Of a DNA stretch of 9,642 nt, positions 6,980 through 9,642 are shown piece after piece. Position 1 is the stretch's first letter. Every line of letters begins with the position of its first letter. Position numbers and translations under genes: made by a program. Source of the DNA: Myxococcota bacterium (GTDB lineage Bacteria; Myxococcota; Polyangia; GCA-2747355; JAKLHH01). The stretch is taken from contig JAKLHH010000200.1 of NCBI GenBank assembly GCA_022710245.1, positions 1-9,642 of the forward strand, read 5' to 3'. The notes beneath the pieces were generated by a model. The model was given only the letters and a program-made list of their open reading frames with translations, did not search any database and had not been told where the DNA came from.

Positions 6980-7921
6980 TCAGACGTTGTAGAGCTGGCA
7001 GCTGCACTGCACCTCGCAGACACAGCCGTAGGTCGCGCAGGGGTTGTCGAAGGGGCACTGCGAGTAGGTCTCGCAGGGACAGAAGTTGGAGCCGCAGTCC
7101 GACTGGCAGGAGCAGTTGGTGGTGCAGGTGGGGAGCTTCTGCGTGAACTGGAAGCTGTAGCCGTCGGTGCCGTTGCTGACGCCGTCCTTGTTGCCGTCCA
7201 GGAACTTGCCGGTGGTGTCCTTGGCGCTCCCGGCGATGGTGACCTTGGTGAACGAGCACGAGATGGAGCTGCCCCAGCTCGCGCTGACAATCACCGAGCT
7301 CGGCGCCACCCACTGCAGGCCGCTGATCACCGGCACCTTGCAGAAGGTCCCGGTGCCGCCGATGCTGACGCTGATCGCCGCCTGCACGCTGGCCTGGTCC
7401 ATCGGCCTGGTGAAGTTGATGGTGACCTTGGTCTGTCCGATGGTGAAGACGCCGTAGTTGGAGGGGACCGTCGAGGCGATCTGCGGCGGCAGCAGCGACA
7501 TGTCCGGCTTCGGCTTGGCCACGTCGGGCTTGGTCACGTCGGGCCTTGTCGTGTCCGGCTTGGGCTTGAGATCGGGTGAGGCGCGGTCCGGCCCGGGCTT
7601 GCTGTCCGCCAGTGACCGGTCGGGCTTCGGTTGCGCCGCGTCGCCGACAGGCCCATCCTGCGCCTGGCTCGCGCAGGGGCCGTCGCCTGGCGAGTGGCTC
7701 GGGCACCCGGCGTCGGCGGGCGCCTGCTCTCCGCTCTTGCAGGCGACCTCGAGGAGCGGCAGCGAGATGATCGCGGCCGCGCCGAGGAGCTGCTGCAGGA
7801 ACTCCCGCCGCTCGCGCCAGGCGTCGTGCCCGAGCAGCCCGAGGCGCTGATCCTGGTTCAGGTGCACCAGGTCGGCGGCCCCGAGGATCTGCGGCGCCTC
7901 CTTCTTCCTCTCGTCAGCCAT
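6980..7921 (-). CDS. Tat-type lipoprotein with Big_5 domain and 12-Cys C-terminal tail; putative radical SAM substrate
   Basis: The product is 313 residues. A 36-residue charged N-region precedes RERREFLQQLLGAAA (36-50), a twin-arginine-like motif with a hydrophobic core ending LEVAC, so Cys61 may be lipidated; Glu at -3 is atypical. Residues 97-142 are a KPD/KPKPD-rich linker. Residues 144-262 resemble the bacterial Ig-like Big_5 fold: INFTRPMDQASV (168-179) and the closing segment FLDGNKDGVSNGTDGY (240-255). The last 48 residues hold 12 cysteines, at 266, 270, 272, 276, 281, 283, 289, 295, 300, 302, 306 and 308, including four C-x-C pairs. The ATG overlaps the maturase stop (ATGGCTGA). A strong GGAGG lies at 7928-7932. 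Tight coupling to a radical SAM/SPASM gene suggests the tail is its substrate. Alternatives are a disulfide-rich or metal-binding tail left unmodified. The protein family is not recognised. Confidence 0.8.
   Translation of the reverse strand: MADERKKEAPQILGAADLVHLNQDQRLGLLGHDAWRERREFLQQLLGAAAIISLPLLEVACKSGEQAPADAGCPSHSPGDGPCASQAQDGPVGDAAQPKPDRSLADSKPGPDRASPDLKPKPDTTRPDVTKPDVAKPKPDMSLLPPQIASTVPSNYGVFTIGQTKVTINFTRPMDQASVQAAISVSIGGTGTFCKVPVISGLQWVAPSSVIVSASWGSSISCSFTKVTIAGSAKDTTGKFLDGNKDGVSNGTDGYSFQFTQKLPTCTTNCSCQSDCGSNFCPCETYSQCPFDNPCATYGCVCEVQCSCQLYNV
7496..7633 (-). repeat. KPD-rich linker-coding repeats
   Basis: Imperfect short repeats encode DLKPKPD, RPDVTKPD and VAKPKPD units in the lipoprotein linker (residues 97-142). 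They presumably form an extended spacer that holds the Big_5 domain and Cys-rich tail away from the membrane anchor. The linker is similar in style to the PDS/KKP linker of the GH114 lipoprotein. Confidence 0.7.
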
Positions 7922-9320
7922 CTGCTCCCTCCACGCTGGGGGTCTCTGGTTCCCGTCCCTCGGCTCCGCGCGCCGGCGCCTCCCGGCGGCTCAGCTCGAC
8001 GAAGATCTGGTGGCGCGTCACCGCCCGGTTCACCTGACAGCGGTAGGCGTTGGTCACCTCGCCGAGCCGGGTGACGTCCGGGACCTTGGCCGGGCAGTCG
8101 CCGGCGCAGTGCCAGCGCGCGAAGCACTGCTTGCAGGTCGCGTACTCCTGCACCTGCGCGCGGCCGAGCGCGCGGTAGCGCTCGAGGTCGAAGACGAAGC
8201 CGCCGCTCGTCGCGTCGTGGCGTCCGTAGAAGAAGACGCTCGCCCGCGGGTCCTCGCCGCAGGAGACCTCCAGGCAGGAGGTCACCTCCCCGCGCGGCGT
8301 GACGAAGAAGTTCCTCCCCGAGGCCCCGCAGAAGATCCGGTCCATGTAGAAGAGCCGCCCGCCCGAGTACTGCAGCGAGACGCCAGCGCGGCGCGCGAGC
8401 TGCATCGCCCGCAGCAGGTCGTCGGTGAACCGCTCGGCCACCGGCGGGCTGCAGCGCGAGGTGTGGCAGCGGCCGCAGACGAAGAGCGGCTCGAGGCAGA
8501 TGGTGCGCGGGTGAAAGCGCTCGACCAGGAAGCGGAAGATCTCCGGCAGTCGCCCCTCGGAGAGCGCCGTCGCCGTGGTGCGCAGCGCGTAGGGCTTCCC
8601 CAGCGCCCGCAGCTGGTCGAGGGTGCGAGCGACCGCCGGGAACGACGGCCCGCCGCCGACAAGCGGCCGCTGGGCGTCCTGCAGCTCGGGGGGGCCGTCG
8701 ACGGAGACCACGATGTTCGCGACGTGCTCCGCCAGCCAGCGGGTCCGCTCCTCGCCGAGCACGCCGTTCGTGCAGATCGAGGAGCTGAGCCCGAGCCCGT
8801 GCTCGACGCAGCGGGTCTGGGCGTGGTCCATCGCCGCGGTCAGGACCTCCCAGTTGAGGGTCGGCTCGCCGCCGCCGTGGAAGCTGACGTCGATGCCCCC
8901 CTGCCCGCCGGCGACCGCGTTCTCGACCAGCAGGTCCACCGCCGCGAGCGCGACCTCGCGCGACATCAGGTCGCCCCGATCCGAGGCGCTGCGGTAGCAG
9001 TAGACGCAGGAGAGGCTGCAGCGATCCGAGACGAGCAGCATCGTGCGCGTGGGACAGGGCTCGGGCGGCGGCTCGCCGCCCGGGAGCACGTCGGGCGGGC
9101 CGTTGACGAGGCCGAGGCCGGCGAGGTGCTCGAGGAAGGCGAGGTCCTCGCCCGCGTCGGCGACGATCGGTCCGGCCTGCAGCCGCTCGAGGAGCTCGAC
9201 GCCTGCCTGGTTCACGCGGAGCGCGAGGGACTTGAGCGGAAAGTAGGCGATGGCGGCCGGCTCGTCGTGCTCGGGGTAGCTGACGACGTGGCACTCGGCG
9301 GTGAGGAGATATCTTGCCAA
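7914..9320 (-). CDS. radical SAM/SPASM protein, putative peptide maturase
   Basis: This 468-residue enzyme probably uses SAM and [4Fe-4S] clusters to modify the neighbouring Cys-rich protein in the cytoplasm. Residues 3-75 (PLKSLALRVNQAG, then a helical stretch) resemble the small N-terminal recognition region of RiPP radical SAM enzymes. The radical SAM core has C-x3-C-x2-C at Cys101, 105 and 108 (CSLSCVYCY) and FHGGGEPTL (147-155). The SPASM signature is complete: Cys331-x12-Gly344-x4-Cys349, then Cys396-x2-Cys399-x5-Cys405-x3-Cys409, and Cys428. Three more cysteines (282, 285, 290; CGRCHTSRC) lie between core and SPASM. I chose TTG 9320 because GGAAGGG sits seven bases upstream (9328-9334); the next TTG at 9392 falls inside the likely promoter. 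The class fits SCIFF/ranthipeptide-type, anSME-like or other SPASM maturases; the exact reaction cannot be read from sequence. Its stop overlaps the lipoprotein start. Confidence 0.88.
   Translation of the reverse strand: MARYLLTAECHVVSYPEHDEPAAIAYFPLKSLALRVNQAGVELLERLQAGPIVADAGEDLAFLEHLAGLGLVNGPPDVLPGGEPPPEPCPTRTMLLVSDRCSLSCVYCYRSASDRGDLMSREVALAAVDLLVENAVAGGQGGIDVSFHGGGEPTLNWEVLTAAMDHAQTRCVEHGLGLSSSICTNGVLGEERTRWLAEHVANIVVSVDGPPELQDAQRPLVGGGPSFPAVARTLDQLRALGKPYALRTTATALSEGRLPEIFRFLVERFHPRTICLEPLFVCGRCHTSRCSPPVAERFTDDLLRAMQLARRAGVSLQYSGGRLFYMDRIFCGASGRNFFVTPRGEVTSCLEVSCGEDPRASVFFYGRHDATSGGFVFDLERYRALGRAQVQEYATCKQCFARWHCAGDCPAKVPDVTRLGEVTNAYRCQVNRAVTRHQIFVELSRREAPARGAEGREPETPSVEGADG
7928..7932 (-). 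promoter_or_regulatory. strong ribosome site for the Cys-rich lipoprotein
   Basis: GGAGG on the minus strand lies six bases ahead of ATG 7921, inside the last codons of the maturase gene. With the 8-base gene overlap it indicates coupled but well-expressed translation of the lipoprotein, as expected if substrate must exceed enzyme. Confidence 0.7.
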
Positions 9321-9362
9321 CGAACTACCCTTCCAGCGCCCTCGCAGGCAACGACCGCCTCG

Positions 9363-9392
9363 ATTAGACACCAGCTGGCGTCCGGCTGGCAA
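9363..9392 (-). promoter_or_regulatory. sigma70-like promoter of maturase-lipoprotein operon
   Basis: On the minus strand TTGCCA (9387-9392) and TCTAAT (9363-9368) are separated by 18 bases; each differs from consensus at one position. Transcription would begin near 9355, leaving a leader of about 35 bases before TTG 9320. The placement right upstream of the maturase, and just inside the poly-C tract, makes it the best promoter candidate in the window. Confidence 0.5.
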
Positions 9393-9402
9393 CCCGCCCG
9401 GG

Positions 9403-9421
9403 CCCCCCCCGGCCCCCCCCC
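9403..9421. repeat. paired poly-C tracts
   Basis: Eight C's (9403-9410), GG, then nine C's (9413-9421) lie just upstream of the proposed -35 box. Such tracts can slip during replication, and also during sequencing or assembly. Confidence 0.85.
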
Positions 9422-9428
9422 TGTCAAC

Positions 9429-9478
9429 GCTCAGCGACCATGTCGCCCCACAACTGCTCAGCGACCATGTCGCCCCAC
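9429..9478. repeat. two 23-bp direct repeats, possible insertion-sequence end remnant
   Basis: Bases 9429-9451 and 9456-9478 are identical, with a 4-base spacer (period 27). A TGTCAAC precedes the first copy at 9422-9428. A terminal TGT followed by closely spaced roughly 20-bp repeats is the layout of IS21-family ends, so this may be a leftover terminus. No transposase gene is visible, and the neighbouring gene stops six bases to the right, so an intact element is excluded here. An unrelated intergenic repeat is equally possible. Confidence 0.45.
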
Positions 9479-9483
9479 TCGCC

Positions 9484-9642
9484 TCACTTCGACCCGGCCT
9501 TCATCTTGTCCCAGCAGTACTCGGAGACGCCCTTGGCCGAGCCGCAGCCGGTGCAGCCAATCGAGCCCTGGATGAATGCCCAGCACGTCACGGTGCCGTC
9601 GCTGCTCGCCGCCGTTCCTCCCCCGCCGCCGGTGCCCCCGCC
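9484..9642 (-). CDS. 3' end of Gly-rich linker protein with four-Cys C-terminus
   Basis: The 5' part lies beyond the window; 52 codons and a TGA (9484-9486) are visible. The visible part begins with a Gly/Thr-rich stretch (GGGTGGGGGT) like the spacers of secreted or surface proteins. A compact end follows, with cysteines at visible positions 20, 30, 33 and 43, including TCWAFIQGSIGCTGCGS and SEYCWDK. Third codon positions are nearly all G or C, supporting real coding. It lies on the same strand directly upstream of the maturase operon. It could be another extracytoplasmic Cys-containing protein and perhaps a second substrate, or an unrelated secreted protein with disulfides. I do not recognise the family. 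Confidence 0.65.
   Translation of the reverse strand, partial: GGGTGGGGGTAASSDGTVTCWAFIQGSIGCTGCGSAKGVSEYCWDKMKAGSK

Noticed and set aside
2751..6992. A 1413-codon open frame on the plus strand opposite the TPR gene
   Set aside because: It is antisense to a frame with clear TPR motifs, and its composition (Arg/Gly/Leu/Glu/Val-rich without recognisable domains) is typical of shadow frames in GC-rich DNA.
6983..7126. Classic SCIFF peptide
   Set aside because: The Cys count is twelve, not six, and the carrier is a large lipoprotein rather than a short peptide; only the general enzyme class is similar.
1783..7290. A longer 1835-codon minus-strand open frame overlapping the TPR gene
   Set aside because: It is Arg/Ala/Pro/Gly-rich low-complexity translation with no repeat or domain signature, and it also runs through part of the Cys-rich lipoprotein gene.
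9321..9392. Extended maturase start at TTG 9392
   Set aside because: It would place the start in the proposed -35 box, has no better ribosome site, and adds 24 residues with no family likeness.
9429..9478. CRISPR-like repeat pair
   Set aside because: There are only two copies with a 4-base spacer, so no spacer-sized unique sequence and no nearby cas genes.
8010..9575. A 521-codon plus-strand open frame over the maturase
   Set aside because: It is antisense to a frame with full radical SAM and SPASM motifs, and spans the repeats and promoter as well.

Overview
The window is very GC-rich, with G or C at almost every third codon position. Its genes are a large cytoplasmic TPR protein, lipoproteins with Pro/Asp/Lys-rich linkers, and a radical SAM/SPASM enzyme. 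This mix suggests a deltaproteobacterium-like organism, most plausibly Myxococcota. That placement rests on gene style and is an inference; no rRNA or tRNA is present to test it.

Layout, left to right. (1) At 1-324 (+) is the 3' end of a gene with a HEAT-like C-terminus; its reading frame appears to shift near position 90-97. (2) At 400-1554 (-) is a secreted lipoprotein with a GH114-type (endo-alpha-1,4-polygalactosaminidase-like) TIM-barrel domain. Upstream of it lie two neighbouring 12-bp palindromes and an A-rich tract. (3) At 1797-6848 (-) is a 1683-residue TPR protein whose C-terminal domain looks like an M48 metallopeptidase that has lost its zinc site. (4) At 6980-7921 (-) is a putative Tat-exported lipoprotein with a Big_5 Ig-like domain and an extreme C-terminal tail of 12 cysteines in 48 residues. 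(5) At 7914-9320 (-) is a radical SAM/SPASM enzyme whose stop codon overlaps the start of gene 4 by 8 bases. (6) At 9484-9642 (-) is the 3' end of another gene, encoding a Gly-rich linker and a small four-cysteine C-terminus. Between 5 and 6 are a pair of 23-bp direct repeats, poly-C tracts and a near-consensus promoter.

The most interesting unit is genes 4 and 5, possibly with gene 6. The layout suggests a cytoplasmic peptide-modifying radical SAM enzyme, translationally coupled to a substrate. That substrate would then leave the cell through Tat, a route that carries folded proteins, and stay anchored as a lipoprotein displaying a modified Cys-rich tail. This would be a RiPP-like modification on a full-size surface lipoprotein rather than on a short peptide. 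It is a hypothesis from gene order and motifs. All complete genes are on the minus strand, but gaps of 131 and 242 bases around the TPR gene make a single operon uncertain. No tRNA, rRNA, CRISPR array or complete mobile element was seen.
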